Source of the DNA: Aureobasidium sp. EXF-3400 | Lineage: Eukaryota > Ascomycota > Dothideomycetes > Dothideales > Saccotheciaceae | Reading direction: 5' to 3' | Assembly: GCA_024195585.1 (NCBI GenBank) | Contig: SWBL01000065.1 | Span: forward strand, 1 to 64,000 | DNA length: 64,000 nt | Shown here: positions 1 to 12,801 of the stretch, piece after piece | How the letters are laid out: every line of letters begins with the position of its first letter | Numbering within the stretch: the stretch's first letter is position 1 | Notes under the pieces: model-generated | Database searches by the model: none | The model's input: only the letters and a program-made list of their open reading frames with translations | What the model was told of the DNA's origin: nothing | Translations under genes and position numbers: made by a program

Positions 1-282
1 GTAAAGGACGGTCCAGGAGATCTTGCGGGGGTTCTTGCGCTGGAGGAAGAGCGACTCGGACTTGCCGTTCTGGAAACGGAAGATCTTGCTGTCACCACGA
101 ACGTAGAGCTTGCCCTGTTTCACGTAACCCAATCAGCCTCGCATTCTTGTCCAAGCTCTTGTTGTGTGTGTTCTTCTTCTTTCTTCCTCGTCTAGCCGTC
201 GGTGTCGGGGGGGAGGGGCAGCGATTCGCACCTTGCCAGGGTAGATCTTCTGGCCGGAGAAACTGTCCTCGTAGACTCTCAT
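1..282 (-). CDS. RPL24: 60S ribosomal protein L24 (eL24), 3' part missing
   Basis: Structural protein of the cytosolic large ribosomal subunit. Exons are 232..282 and 1..114, the second running off the window. Exon 1 encodes MRVYEDSFSGQKIYPGK and exon 2 continues GKLYVRGDSKIFRFQNGK and then the SLFLQRKNPRKISWTVLY block, all typical of the eL24 N-terminal zinc-ribbon-derived domain. The join uses GTGCGA at 231 and an ACAG acceptor at 115, in phase 0, giving a 117-nt intron. An early intron is common in fungal ribosomal protein genes. Start chosen because the family begins MR-[TV]-Y-[DE]-D/E-[TS]-FSG. The C-terminal basic tail is not visible. Confidence 0.95.
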
Positions 283-679
283 TTTGTCGGTTGTGTCGTT
301 GGGTGGGTTCTTGTCGTCTCGTCGATTAACGCGGCAGCGATGTAAAGCTCTGCGTCGAAAATGACGGCCAGTGGGTTGTGGGCTAGCCGAGGATTTTCCA
401 CTGCTTTCCTTGGCGTTGTGCGACTTCCGCTTCCGCCAACTTTGCTGCACTTTCCCCCACCCTGCGCCGCTCACTTGCCGTACATTTATTTGGCAAGCAT
501 GCGTGATTGACTAACTTTACGACCTGTCGCTTTCCATCTGAGATCTGGTCATCCACACCTCACTATACTTTTGAGACCAAAGGGTCTGAGCAATGCATAA
601 ACAAGTCCGAAAAGTGCATACATATATCGACCAACAACCATATCATCTCATCTTATCATCACGCATTCAGTTGCGTTCA
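283..679. other. Intergenic: RPL24 promoter and 3' side of the next gene
   Basis: No gene is seen. It holds the upstream region of RPL24 (minus strand) and the 3' untranslated side of the hypothetical gene ending at 680. The open frames here are short and not protein-like. Confidence 0.6.
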
Positions 680-3292
680 TCACTTTCCTCTTGTGTTTAG
701 ATACACATCCAGCGCACTCGATACATTGCTAGCAGAGCTGACTCTGCTGCGTACACTTCCTCGCGCAACCAGCCCCTCGCTCGTCGCTGCTTCCTGACAT
801 CCGTGTCCAGGCGCGTGCGATGCCTGGCAAGGGCAACTGTTGAGCATGCCTCCAGTCTTGAGCACTGCCGAAAGCGCTGCTTCCAACAGTTTATTCCTAC
901 GCTCAAGTGCCTCCATCCGTGCTTCAATTCCTACAGGACTGCTTTCACCTCCCTGCAACTTGAACCTGGCCGTTTTTGCACTCGACGGTGGTGACGGGAA
1001 CACCATACCACGTCCATTTTCATCAAATGGTGGTGCAGGCAGGTCTTTGTTTGGAGTGACCCTTGCTGACTCGTTGTCTGCTGCGTCCTCCGATCTTGAG
1101 ATGCCATCGTTCTTCGCGCGCGGAGTAGGCGGCAGTTCCTTCTTGGGTGGTGGTGATGGCAGTTCTGGCGTGGTCGATTGCCGAGTCTTCTTCGATGGAC
1201 TGCCTGCTCGCGAAGGTGTTGAAGTCACACTTTTCGGTCCTCGACCACGCTTGCTTGTCTTGCCTCGTGGCACTGGACTGTGTCTGCCTTTTGCGCTCGA
1301 GGCTGGGCGTACGTGGCTAATCCTAGGTGAGGGCGAAGCAGTGGTAGCGATGACCCGATAGTTTTCTGAAGCTTCGCCTATGCTGGTTGTGCGCATAACG
1401 GATAACGGACTTGTACAGTAGCCATTCGGTCTGGGCTCCTTTTCGAAAGAGTCTTGCGAATGCGAGCTGCGAACATCGAGCGGTCGCGGCCCCTCGGGTC
1501 TGGCTCTACGAAGACGACGGCGTGATGTGTTTTGCTGTGATGCTTTGACCATGGCGTCGATGAGCTCGAGTGGCTTCGAGGAACTTGCCTTCGATTGACT
1601 TGTGTTTGTGCAAAAGACATCACTGCTTGTCCCACTGCTGCCTGGTCGGAGGAAGGAAGGTAGGTCGTCATCTCTCTCCTCTCGAACAGCATATACCACA
1701 GCCGCCTCTTTCGTTACCCGGATTGCCTTTTCTTCGTTGATAGGCTTCTTGTCTTTTTCGTGTGAATCAGGACTGTTTTCCGCAGTCGACTTGCCTAGCA
1801 TCTCGCCTAGAGATTCGGACGGTATCGACAACCGTAAGGGACTACGGGGTGGCGGAGGCCCAGGGCTATTCGAGACTGATCTCACTCCTTCTCGGAACTG
1901 ATGATGCGTAAAACGGAGCCCAGTCACGTCACTGGAGGTTCTCTGAAGCAGTGGTGAATCAGCGTTCAACCGGCGAGGGCTCGACTGGACAAGAGCTGCC
2001 GATTTGGTTGGGTCTGCAATTGGCGAGCTGACTTTGTGCTCTGGCAAAGCTGGAGGTAACATGCTCGGCACTGGGCCTGGAGTTACTGGGTGGCTTCGAA
2101 GAGGTGCTGTTCTACCGCGTATCACTCGAACGTGCCTGTCGGCTCCCGATGCCATTGTACGTGCCTTGGTGCCGAGGAACAACGGACGCACTGGGACTGC
2201 TTTGCGGTTTAAGACTCGAATAGTCTCCTCATGTGGAAGTGTCTGGGATATACGCTTGATTGGCCAGCCTCTGAGTGCTTCCGGTCCTTCATGCACCTGA
2301 ATGGTGGTGTCGGGTGCCGGACTCTCGAAACCCAGGACCCAGTCATGAAGGCTGTCCGTACTGAGCTGATCGGTAACTAGGACAGATACCTTGGACTCGG
2401 CTATCTCAGGACTGACAATATCTTAGTCGTTTGTTGAATCTTCGTGGATGTTAAACGTACCTCTTCTGTGGCGTTTCAGCCTTTCCTTTCTGGTCGGCTG
2501 TTTCGATCTCAAAATACTTCTTGCCTGCAATCTGGTAAGCTCAGGTCATGAAATTGCCGTCTGTTACGACTCACCATTCTTGGACACCTTTGGAATTACG
2601 ACATCCGGCAATCTTTGTCCAGATGGCAACAACGGCTTTTTCGACGTTTGGGAGGCGTCATCTGCAGGCTGCGTCTCGAATTCTGGACCATCTTTCTCCT
2701 CAGAGATGACATGATTGAGCCTACGTGTGATCAGTACCTGTAGGGTTCGTATGTCTTGTGTCTTCACAAACCTCATGTGTGCCGCAGTCGTTAATTCCGA
2801 GGGGCGTCTGCTGCTGCTTTTGAAGATGCGCATAGCAGAGGACATTCGTCTGGATTTGGGTGCTCTCGCCGGAGGATCCTTGACGGGTCCAGTAGTCTTG
2901 AGAAAGTAAGCCATCTGGTAAGAAGGATTCGATGGAGGCAAAACGAGGAGGTTCGTTTGGGTCATCATCTTGTCAACGAAGGGACTCTTGGTTTCTTCGC
3001 TATGATCGGTTGCAGAGGACATCGGGCGAGTATTGCCGTATGTTTTAACATCTGCTTGAGAGCTAGCATGGCTAATGCTATCTCCCGTGCTGCTCCTCTC
3101 GCTTTCAGGTGCATCGGGTTTTACGTGTTTGGCTGAGGGAGCTGGCAGCATGACAGGGACCACCATACCAGTTGGGCCGAACATATCTGAAGATTGATGT
3201 AACTTGCCGGCCTTTTGAAACTCGAAAGCCCTGGGTGTGTGGTTGAGAAATGGAGGTACAGGCCTGCGTCGTGGACTAGCGGAAAGGTGCAT
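680..3292 (-). CDS. Hypothetical disordered protein, 837 aa
   Basis: I do not recognise the family. Exons 2575..3292, 2461..2524 and 680..2411 join in frame through introns of 50 nt (GTGAGT/GCAG) and 49 nt (GTACGT/TCAG). The product is rich in Ser, Pro, Arg and Lys with many SP and TP sites, so probably disordered and phosphorylated. Two segments look more ordered: an N-terminal stretch around MFGPTGMVVPVMLPAP (about residues 37-52) with NPSYQMAYFLKTTGP further on, and a short coiled coil near the C terminus (MEALERRNKLLEAALSAVL). The ATG at 3292 directly follows an in-frame TAG; because ATAG could be an acceptor, an upstream coding exon cannot be excluded. Nuclear or cytoskeletal roles would be guesses. 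Confidence 0.75.
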
Positions 3293-4196
3293 CTATGATC
3301 AAAAAGGCAGGGCTGGGAGAAGAGCTCGGAGACTTTATTCACGGCCATGCACACAGGTAAGACAGATCGGAGAAATGGCAAGGACAGAGCAATTAGACTC
3401 GAAAGCAGAGGTAGCATGCAATGGGTCGAACCGGCAAGGTAAATATCAACAATCACGGTTCACACAAGTAGTTACTAGTGGTGCAAGGGAAAAAAGCACA
3501 AGATCCTTACAGCAACGACGTACGACGATCACTACCAAGAGATGGGATGCAGCGACCATGCCTACTGGACGCTATGCGTCTCTGAATTGGCGCGGCGCTT
3601 GTCATGCAAGGATTCGCTTTGGGATTGGTCGTAACAGCAACTTCGACCACTCGAGCCGAGTAATTCAAACATTGTAAGAAAGACCCGAACGCATATAGTC
3701 AAATGCACGCCGTCTTACAAGGCAACAGCTGGGCTAAGAAGTCATCCGCTACAAGAAAGATAAAGCCTTGGAACGAGCATCCAATTCAATGGCGCAGTAT
3801 GCCCGAGGCCATCGTCGCCCTGACAATGTGGCTGGCGCACTCGTGATGCTCATGATGTTCGGGTTTCGCAGGCGTGCATGTGCATGTAAGATGCCGTTAC
3901 AATGAACGCAAGGACCATAGAGGACTGGTTCGGGAGTAACCCATAGGTATTACAACAGGAGCAGACCATCGACTGACAGGGCACAAATATTCTCAGTGCC
4001 TCGAACAAAGGTCACGGTCAAGTGTCACACGTGGAAGCAAGGGTGGAGTTTGAGGTGGAGCTAATACACAATCCACTTACCTGTCTCCAAACCTTGTGAG
4101 TCAAATTCGTGTAATGCAGGAAAAAAGTACATATCGAAAGGAATAAACGCCGTGCTAGCCTTGTCACGCCAAAAAAGCTCCGTGCCGTCAGACCTT
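3293..4196. other. Intergenic, 0.9 kb
   Basis: Upstream region of the hypothetical gene and 3' side of SEN1. The only open frames are short minus-strand ones without family resemblance. I see no RNA gene or repeat. Confidence 0.5.
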
Positions 4197-7100
4197 TCAA
4201 CCCTTCCTCGCCTTTCTGTTTGGCTGAGGCATGAATGGGTCGGCGGGCTTCTTCCTCTTTCGAATGATTTGAGGGGTGGTCGTGGTTGGTAGCATATATG
4301 TTTTGGGCTTGGCAGCAGCAGCCGGTCCCGATGCGACAGATGCTGAAGCGGAAACAGGTTCGCTGTTTACTGTTGGCGTGGAAGCGCCACTCCGAGCGGA
4401 GTCTGCATCAGCCATCTCTACATCCTCCGCGCCCTTTTTTGTGCGCATACTGACAAGCTTATCCTCCAGCTTGACGCGTACGCCTTCCATGGCTTGAACA
4501 TCATTTTCCTTCTTGACCTTCTGACCATCAGCTTCGTTCTTGACTCTAGTACCGTTGCCTTGCGCTTTGTTGGCAGAAATTCCAGTGTTTCCGTTCTGCT
4601 TGGCGGACCCATTGTTGTTCGAGACAGATGGCTTAGAGTGCTGGGTCAGAGAATGTGTCTTGGCGGGAAAGCTTGAAGAGTGTGCTTTGAGCATCCCGTG
4701 AAGGTTGCCTGTAATGTAGCTTTTACGATCCCGAGCATCATCCAGAAGTGTCTTCCAGACAGCGCCTCTCATCAGACTGTCCGAGTTACCGAGAATCCAG
4801 AGACTGGACTTTGCACGAGTAATACCAACGTTCAGACGACGAACATCAGACAGAAATCCGACGCTGCCTGTAGCAGATGCGCGAACGCAAGAGAAGATGA
4901 TGATTTCGCTCTCTCGACCTTGGAAAGCATCTGTGGTATTGAACTCGATGTTTTCGGTAATCTCAGGACCATAACGACCGGAGAAGCGTTGCTTTAATTC
5001 CCTTAGTTGTGACTTGTAAGGCGTGATGATTCCGATCTTGTTCTTGAAATCGTAATCACGGTAATCACTGATGAGCCTCTCATAAAGAAGCATGGAAATC
5101 TCGATCTCCGCCAGGTTGATGAGAGAGTGACCTTTGGGTGCGGCTTGGTGTTGACCTTGAACGTCGAAGAATCGGTATGGCGCAAGCAAGTCGCTTGCGT
5201 GCCATGGCTGTTTCCGAAGTCCTGCCATGTTATCACCGTCTAGTAGACGTCCTTCATAGAACGCTGCACTTGGGAAGGCACTGATGTCGGGGTGCATGCG
5301 GTATTGAGTATCCAGTAGATGCACCGCGTCCGGGTGGTTATTCTGCATTCGAACGAACAGACTTTGCTCATATTTGTTGGCAGAGGCGGCTTTCGAGAAC
5401 ACCGTTGGGGGCAATTGTCTGGGATCTCCAACAAGAATGCACTTGGCACATCCGTATTTCAGAGGAATCAAAGCGCTCATCTCAACGCATTGGGCAGCTT
5501 CATCAACGACAACAGTCTCGAACTCGATGTTTAGACTCTGGAACATGTCATGTCCACTACCACTCAATGTAGCGCAGATGATGTGAGCATCGTCCAAGAT
5601 AGACTGTTGCACTCTTTTGCGATTGAGCTCTGCTGCTCGACCGGCCGAATTTTCGTTATCTTTGGCGTTGTCAATCTGGGTTCCCAACTTGGTCTTGCGG
5701 TTGCGAAGAGCATTGAACTGATCTTGAAGTTGGGAGAGTTCTTTGCCCTTGACCTCGCCACTGTCAAGCTTCGAACGAGTCAATCGGACCTGTTCGGACA
5801 CGTTCTGATGTTCTTTCATGAGTTGCTGAGTTTGTTCTCTTGCCTGCTTGTCGTTGTTGGTAGAACCCAAGCGTTTGTTGACGAGCTCCTCCATAGTCAC
5901 GTCGACAACAGAGCTGTTGACAGCGTCGCTACGACCGACACGAACTACGTTCACCTTTCGATGAACACCTTTGAGTGTCCTGATACCTTCCTTGAATCTC
6001 ATCACGAGTTCGTCTACTGCCGCGTTACTGGGTGCACACACCAGAAGCTTTTTGGACACGCCCGTGTTGGCAGGGAAAGTGCCACCCCCTCTTGGGACCT
6101 CGATCTTACTGCCCAGTTGCTTGTCGGAAAGACTGTCACTAAGCAAGGCACCCACAATCGCGACAATGGTCTTGGTCTTGCCAGAGCCTGGTGGGCCCTG
6201 GATCAGAGTGAAGGCATCATTCTGGACCGCAGACTGAACGGCCTTGGCTTGTGCTTTGTTGAGGGTGTAGTTACTGACAATAGGTGCCAACTGCTTATCA
6301 GTGTATTCCAGTAATGGTGAAGGTCTGGCTTTGGTAATCTCGTCGCACAAGTCGTAGTACTGCAGACCGAGCAATGCGCCATACTCGCGCTCCAAGGGTG
6401 TGATCGATTGCACCTTGGTACCATGGATTACACTGCCAGGCAAAAGATGAACCATCATAGTGTTGTTGCTCCCCGGCATCACACGATACGTTACTTCTAT
6501 GTGTTGTTTCTGACGGCGCGTGCGGTACACTTGGGCAAAACAATGAGCTGCATCGGCATCCGCAGTGGGGTTGTTGGACATCGAGAACAGTATGATGTCG
6601 CTTTCTGAAATTTGGATTTCTCTGTTCTCGGCGTGTGTGACAGAGCTGCTAATTTCGATGAAAGCGTCAACACTGGATCTGTTCACGATCTTGATTTCGT
6701 AGGGCTTGAAGGAACCTTCCTCCCTCGATTTCATAAAGCCTTGCCAAGCCTCAAGAACAAGTAGTGGGCGGAATGTTTCTTGATAATCGGCAACATGGCG
6801 GAAAGAGTTGGCAACCTTTTGGAACTGCCAGTCTTTTGAGTTAGGGGGGTAGTCGCCTTCGTAGAAGAAATCCCAGCCCAAAATTGTCTTGTGTAGGGGT
6901 GCAAGGTCTGGGGCAAGTCGAGCTCGCATGTCTTTTGCAGAACGGACTCGTCTCTCAATTCTGACAGGCTGGTTACGTTGCTCGCGTTTCAAGCCAATGG
7001 CACCAGCAGCATCGCTTTTTACAGTGTTTGCTCGTTTCTTGGTGGGTTTGACACCGAATAGCTCTGCATCCAGCTGGTCGTCTTCGTCTTCGCTGCTCTC

Positions 7101-10100
7101 ATCTGAGGAAACCATGACACCCTGACCCTTGGTCGAATGGTCTTTACCTTCGAGACCGATGCCTTGTAGACCCGACCCTCCTTCCCTCTTGGCAGCAGCA
7201 ATAGCCGCAAGATCTCTCTTACGTTTAGCTTCTTGTTCTTGCTGACGTTTGAGCCTGAAGTTGTTGGGATCTTGCTGTATCACTGGGGTCTTGGTCGGCA
7301 GAACAGACTTCTTACCAAAATCGCCACGTGCTTTGAGCATCTCGGCGGTTGGCGAAGCGCTCGAGATGGCCCTTTTGAGAGCAGACTCGTCAGCGGCGGC
7401 TCTCCAGGTTTCCATGTCCAAAGTCCTCCTGGGTTTGCTTGCTGAAGTTGTATCTGTCGTACTTGGTCCAGACGTGACCCAGGATGCAAGCGAGCCTTGC
7501 CTCTGAGGTTTGGAAATCTCAGTCGCGCCTTGCTCTTGGACTTCAGACCCGACGCCAATATGGGTTTCGAGTGCTCGACGCAACTCGGCCTTTTGAGACA
7601 TGCTGAGCCTCGTCTTGACGGTGCCATTCAGCACATCGTCAACGTAGATTGTAGAATCCTCAGGCAGTCGCAAATCGACCGATTCAAGACGTTTCATAAT
7701 TTCGCAGGTAATCGTGACGGCTTTGCTGATCAGATACTCATCTCTTAGACGTAGCCACTTTGTGACGTGGCCGGATGCATCTCTGGGCATCTGTAGTAGT
7801 CCTTGTTCTACTTCTTGAGACGTCTTGTCGTCACCCGAGGCAACATTTGCGTCGCGTAGCGCTCCTGCGATAACACTGTACTGGTTGAAGGCGTAATCTG
7901 CAAAATCCATAGCGTCTCTGCAGAATTCGATCATCATGTTCTTGTCGTGCCCAGCAAGACTCCATTGCTCTGTGTATTTGAACATGCAGCCTATGACGCT
8001 CCACAGAGCTTGCCATGTGTTCTCAGTGGCTTGGACTTCTTCTGCGTTGAGCTTGCGTGACCGCAGTATACCATCTTGCGTGCTGCAGAGGCAGTCAAGG
8101 ACGTCTCTTCCCAACTTGAGTAGAGTTCTGCATGGCGAAAACATGTGGCTCCGCGACACACCGCGAAGAGTCGAGGCGATGGATTGGAGCGCCATCACAA
8201 AGTAATTTTCCATGAGATATTTTACGCCTTCTCGACGCGAGTCCTGGGAACCCATGCTCTTGATGATGGTCGCCGCAGATTGTTGGATCTCAGCATGGCC
8301 AGAGAAGACAGCATAGAATAGACTCTGGGACGCACCAGGGCTACCCATCAAGCCTTGAAGCTCCTTGGGGTCAAAGTCCTGTAATCTCTCGAAAAGCTCG
8401 GTGATATAGCCCGAGGCACGTTCAAATCCGCTGTTCCAGCTTTCGGCATGCTTTGGAGCACTGGCAGACTCTTTAGGAGCAAGCGGTTCAAGAAGCATGA
8501 GACGGCTGGCGCCGATCAAAATGGCTGATGCAAGAGAGATGTAACCTTGCTTGACACTTCTTACCGCAGCCTTCCAAATGGCCAGTGATGAAACGTTGAG
8601 ATCGAATCCGAGGGACCTTTGTTGCAATATCGCATCGCGTGTTGATGCCAGAGAATGGCAGTCGAGAGATAGGGCATTGCGAATGACATCAAGACCAAGA
8701 TCATTCTCACGCGCATGTGCCGGGGAGTTTTTGAAGCTGTGAAGGTTCTCTAAGATCGTAAAGGCGTGGACGCGAACAAGTTCAAGTAAGTCTGCCACGG
8801 TAGCACTGCCTGCGCTAGTCTTGTTCATGATCTCCATCGTAGTGTTCATAACCTGTAAACCTTTATGCCAACAGACAGTCTGAGCGTATCTTGAGTACTT
8901 ATCCGATTGCAGCCTCGTCATGAGTTGCTGTAGAACGGCACGACATGCGGGAGCTAAGTTGGCGGGTTTGATGGACTGCACGAAAGGATCGACCCATTCC
9001 AAAAGGGCTTCGAGTTGTAATGGTTTGTCTTCCTCGGTGGTCATCATCGGCCTTTCAATAGAAGGGCTGTTGAGGATCTGTTCTACAACAGCCTGTGGAG
9101 GGACAGCAGCCAAAGATTCCCAGGCATCGGTTGGAGATTTCTTCAAAAGAGCGCTGAAACAACTGACAATGTCTCCATAGCCATCGAAGGAGAGTTGAAA
9201 ATGGTCGAGGGCCAGCTTGTAGATGTCCATATCCAGAGCTCGAAGGCGATGTGCGATGAGATCTTTGTCGAGCTTTTCAATAATGACTTTAGCGCCCTCC
9301 CAAAAGATGGGCAAGAAGTCGCGATCAATGTTGGCAGGGGTGACACGACCCATAGCGGCATTCAAAGTATCGCGAACCGTCCAGTCGAACTCAATGCCCG
9401 TGATGGGACGCTTGAACTTTGTCCAGCCTCTAAGAGCCCAGGCACGTCTTTCCTTCTTTTGACTGAACAGAAAAGAAGTCAAGGCTGGTGTGTATTCGGG
9501 CAGGGTGATTTTCTTCCTCGTTTGAACGAGATGGAAGGGTTGGTCGAAGTGGTCTCGAAGAAGCGTTTCGTTTTGCAGAAATGCTGTGCAATGCATCGAC
9601 TCGAAGAGGGCGTACATGTCTTCCTGAGGCAGACTGACGATAGAGCGTTCGTGGGGAGCGAGATCGTGGAGGGTACGGGTGGCGCTGTCCAGGCCGGCGG
9701 CGATACGTTCGGTGTTCATCTGGTCGAAGACGTGCATGAAGGAAGCCACCAGGTCGGCATCATATTGCGCTTCGAGGTCGTGCTTCACGTCTTGTCTTCC
9801 GCGGTGGTACTCGCGTACACAGATGGTGCAGCGTTGAAGCTGGAATTTGAGTAAGCTCTTGAAGGCAGAGCCTAGCTGTAGCGCCGTCTCTCCATCGAAA
9901 GCAAAGATCTGGCAGGCCTGCAGGACTTTCTTCTTCAACTGTCGCGCCTCTTCAACCTTTGCATGTCTGGCCTCCTTCTGTGCCTCTGTTTCCGGGGCGG
10001 TTGGATCGAGGCTGTCTTCGTCAAAGTATACGGAGCCATCGTCGTCTGATGTGCGCGGGCAGAACCAGTGCTGATTACTGGGAAGAGCTTTGAGCTCCCT

Positions 10101-10181
10101 GGACGGGCGAGTCAGCATACGAGGATAGCGCAGGGCAGTAGCATGTCTGTCTTACTCGATTTCCGCCACGACATCGGCCAT
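4197..10181 (-). CDS. SEN1: Sen1-type superfamily 1 RNA/DNA helicase, 1975 aa
   Basis: Nuclear 5'-3' helicase that in yeast terminates short non-coding Pol II transcripts and removes R-loops with Nrd1-Nab3; also linked to tRNA and snoRNA processing. Exons 10156..10181 and 4197..10098, intron 57 nt. The short first exon gives MADVVAEIE and then ELKALPSNQHWFCPR, the usual family start; the in-frame ATG at 10118 lies inside the intron and is not the start. The N-terminal half is the helical SEN1_N region. Helicase motifs sit in the C-terminal third: Walker A GPPGSGKT (about residue 1310), a DEAAQ Walker B (VVVDEAAQCVEM), QYRMHP, and the motif V/VI region NVGITRAKSSLWILGNS. A basic tail (RKRKKP, RKARKG) looks like a nuclear signal. 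Full length for the family. Confidence 0.95.
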
Positions 10182-11413
10182 TGCGTAGTTTACGGCACTT
10201 CGTCCTGACTACGCATCTGATGTTGATAAGTCCTTGAGGCGAGGGTTGATCAAGATCTCATGACCGCGCGATGTGATGTCGTGGTATTGGTTGCGCCTTT
10301 CCTCTCCGAGGTGTAGAGGTAAGTGAGGGTTGAACTGTGGGTGGTATTGACGGAAGGTGCGGTCCCAAGAGAGGTCGTGTTGAGAGTTGTGGTGTCAAAA
10401 GGTTTATCGTCAAAAGTTGTTGTCCGACTCGTCAACAATCACTTTGGTTGTCCAGGGTCTTTGCTGCTACAGACGGACGGTGAGAAACACGACGAACGCA
10501 CGTCTTTCCAGTCGTGACGCGCTCACTAATAAAGTATCCGCTTTGAGCACAACTGCATAATACAAGTTCGGTCCGATGACTCGGCTCTTGCACTTTGGCG
10601 ATGCAGTGATGGACAATTGAACACCGTGATGAAGAGAGCACGTCTGTCTATTTGTCGCATTGGGGCTTTGCCGGTCAATCATCGTCGACGCTACCTTCGC
10701 TGGCACCTGCTTGTATATCTACAAATTCATGCATTCTTACAGTAACAACTACAAAAGCTCTAGATTCGAAAGCGAGATATGGTATCGTGGCTAGATATAT
10801 GCTCACGGTAACTCTCAATACACTATCAAGGAAGGAGGTAAATCGTTGTTTCTGTCCAAAACTCGACTAAGTAATGCAGAAACTCGGAGGATGTTGGTTA
10901 TACATATAAGTGCATCCAGTCTAGATAGTACGTGTGCAAATAGTTACCTAGAACAATGGTTTATGATGGTCTCACAGACTTGCCATTTACGATTTGCGCC
11001 GCTTGGAAGTTGCCATCGAGTGTTGCACGGGGCGTTTTGCCACAGATGGCGTTTGGGAAGGAGCGAGAGGGATGCTTCGGTCACGACAAAGATGTTCTCG
11101 CAGCTGCTGGATACTGATCATCTTGGATGAGCTACAAGGAACTGCCAAGGTACCGAGTGAAGTATGTAGATCTGTACCTAGAAAGTGTTTCGGCCCTCGA
11201 GGTGTTTGCGCGAGCCGATAATTTTACGGTGGTTAGGAATGAATCTCGACGAGCACTAGTCTCTTGTAACCCCGCTCGGACCAAGTTTTTCTCGGCAACC
11301 CTTAAGAAGGCAGGTGCTTCTGCTCACGGTTTGGCTCTTTGGCTCTTTCGGTCTACGGCGCGCGCTTCTAAACAACTTACACACTATACCTCTTTCCGAC
11401 AACTCAATCCGAC
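10182..11413. other. Intergenic, 1.2 kb, between SEN1 and MCM1
   Basis: Holds the SEN1 promoter and the upstream region and probable leader of the MADS gene. An open frame at 11127..11651 (plus) overlaps the MADS start in another frame and is not supported. No RNA gene or clear repeat was recognised. Confidence 0.5.
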
Positions 11414-12202
11414 ATGGCAGACCAAATCACAGATCCTCAGGACGGCAACTCTCCCTCTGCTCACGACGATAGCATCGCCCCAGAACAGAGAGGCATCAAG
11501 AGACAACGCACCTCCAACGCTGCTCCCGCCGACGACGATGACGACGACGACGACAAGCCTGGCCGCGAGAGAAGAAAGATCGAAATCAAGTTCATCCAGG
11601 ACAAGTCGCGTCGTCACATTACCTTCTCCAAGAGAAAGGCCGGCATCATGAAGAAGGTGTGTCGTTGTCGTCCCTTTCGCACGCGACGCGACGTGTCGCT
11701 CTGCTTTAGCCCAATTGCGCCTTTACTGACAGACGCGATCCAGGCCTACGAGCTGTCCGTCCTCACTGGCACCCAAGTCCTTCTGCTCGTTGTGTCCGAG
11801 ACCGGTCTCGTCTACACCTTCACCACCCCCAAGCTCCAGCCTCTGGTGACCAAGGCCGAGGGCAAGAACTTGATCCAGGTACGACCATTCTAAGAACACG
11901 CAGTCTGTCGCTGCCGTCACTAATACTACAATCAGGCATGCCTCAATGCTCCCGAGCCTGCCGACTCGAACGGCGTCGATGGTGAATCGACCGTCGAGTC
12001 TCCCGAGGACACACACGCCAACGTCCCTGCTCCCGCAGCCGGCATGCAGCCTCGTGCTGCTGGCATGCCCCCCAACCAGTACGCCATGACACCAGACCAG
12101 CAGCAGGCCTTGCACTATCAGGCATACCTCCAGCAACAGCAGTCCGGCGCCTATCCCATGTCTGGTGCACCCATCCCTGGTCGTCACCCTGGACACCAAT
12201 AG
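11414..12202 (+). CDS. MCM1: SRF-type MADS-box transcription factor (Mcm1-like), 214 aa
   Basis: Combinatorial transcription factor binding CC(A/T)6GG-type sites, in fungi controlling mating, cell-cycle and developmental genes with partner proteins. Exons 11414..11656, 11744..11878 and 11936..12202, all phase 0. Intron 1 splits the MADS box after FSKRKAGIMKK; exon 2 supplies AYELSVLTGTQVLLLVVSET, the SRF-type (type I) continuation. An acidic Asp run precedes the domain (DDDDDDDD, about residues 40-47), and the C-terminal part is Gln/Pro/Ala-rich (QQQALHYQAYLQQQQ), as in fungal Mcm1 orthologues. A short Mcm1 of about 215 residues is normal for filamentous ascomycetes. Confidence 0.95.
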
Positions 12203-12801
12203 AGGAGACGTTTGAGAGACCACAGACAGACCGTCATTCTCTCTTGTTCTTGCTCCGACATAACGACACGTGCGACGCGGAAACCGAAGAGTGATTTTAT
12301 TGGTGCCATGGGTTGATGGAACGAAATGCCATGCTCGGAGAGCTGGTTGGGCAAGGCGAACTGCGGCGTAGCATCGGGATGGTTTCTTTAATTTCTGTTT
12401 TATCCCCCTTTTCCTTTCTCCTTCGCTTCATGGATTGCTACAAAGATTCACTCAAGCTTGGTCTTTGTACGAAAAAAAAAGGCACCGAGGGCGTCTTTTG
12501 TTTTTCATCTGCGCGGCTGACCCTTGTTTTCCCTTTGCTTTTCGTTTACCAAAATCAAGAGACAGGTCAGATCGCACTTTCCAGTCAGTTTCAAAGCTTT
12601 GTATTATAGTCAGATTCAAGATTCTAAGACTTCATCACTGCTGTTGTTTGCACTTGCGCATGTGGCTAAAAGAGTGAAGAGTCAACAGTTTGAATGGCTC
12701 TGTAGCCAAAAGTATATCAAATACACGATCAAGAAAGCTTAATAAGACCAACACGATTGCGCCGTACGTCGATTCCTTCGTAAAGAACACCATTAAATCA
12801 T
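12203..12801. other. Convergent 3' region between MCM1 and the NIPA transporter gene
   Basis: Both neighbours end here, so this is mainly two 3' untranslated regions. It is T-rich with an A-run near 12472. No coding family match is seen. Confidence 0.5.

Noticed and set aside
5550..6314. Plus-strand open frame of 254 codons opposite SEN1
   Set aside because: It lies exactly over the Sen1 helicase motifs; it is an antisense shadow with no family similarity.
10099..10118. ATG at 10118 as the SEN1 start
   Set aside because: It falls inside the intron; the 26-nt first exon from 10181 gives the family N terminus in frame.
11127..11651. Plus-strand open frame of 174 codons before and across the MCM1 start
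   Set aside because: Overlaps exon 1 of MCM1 in another frame and has no recognisable domain.
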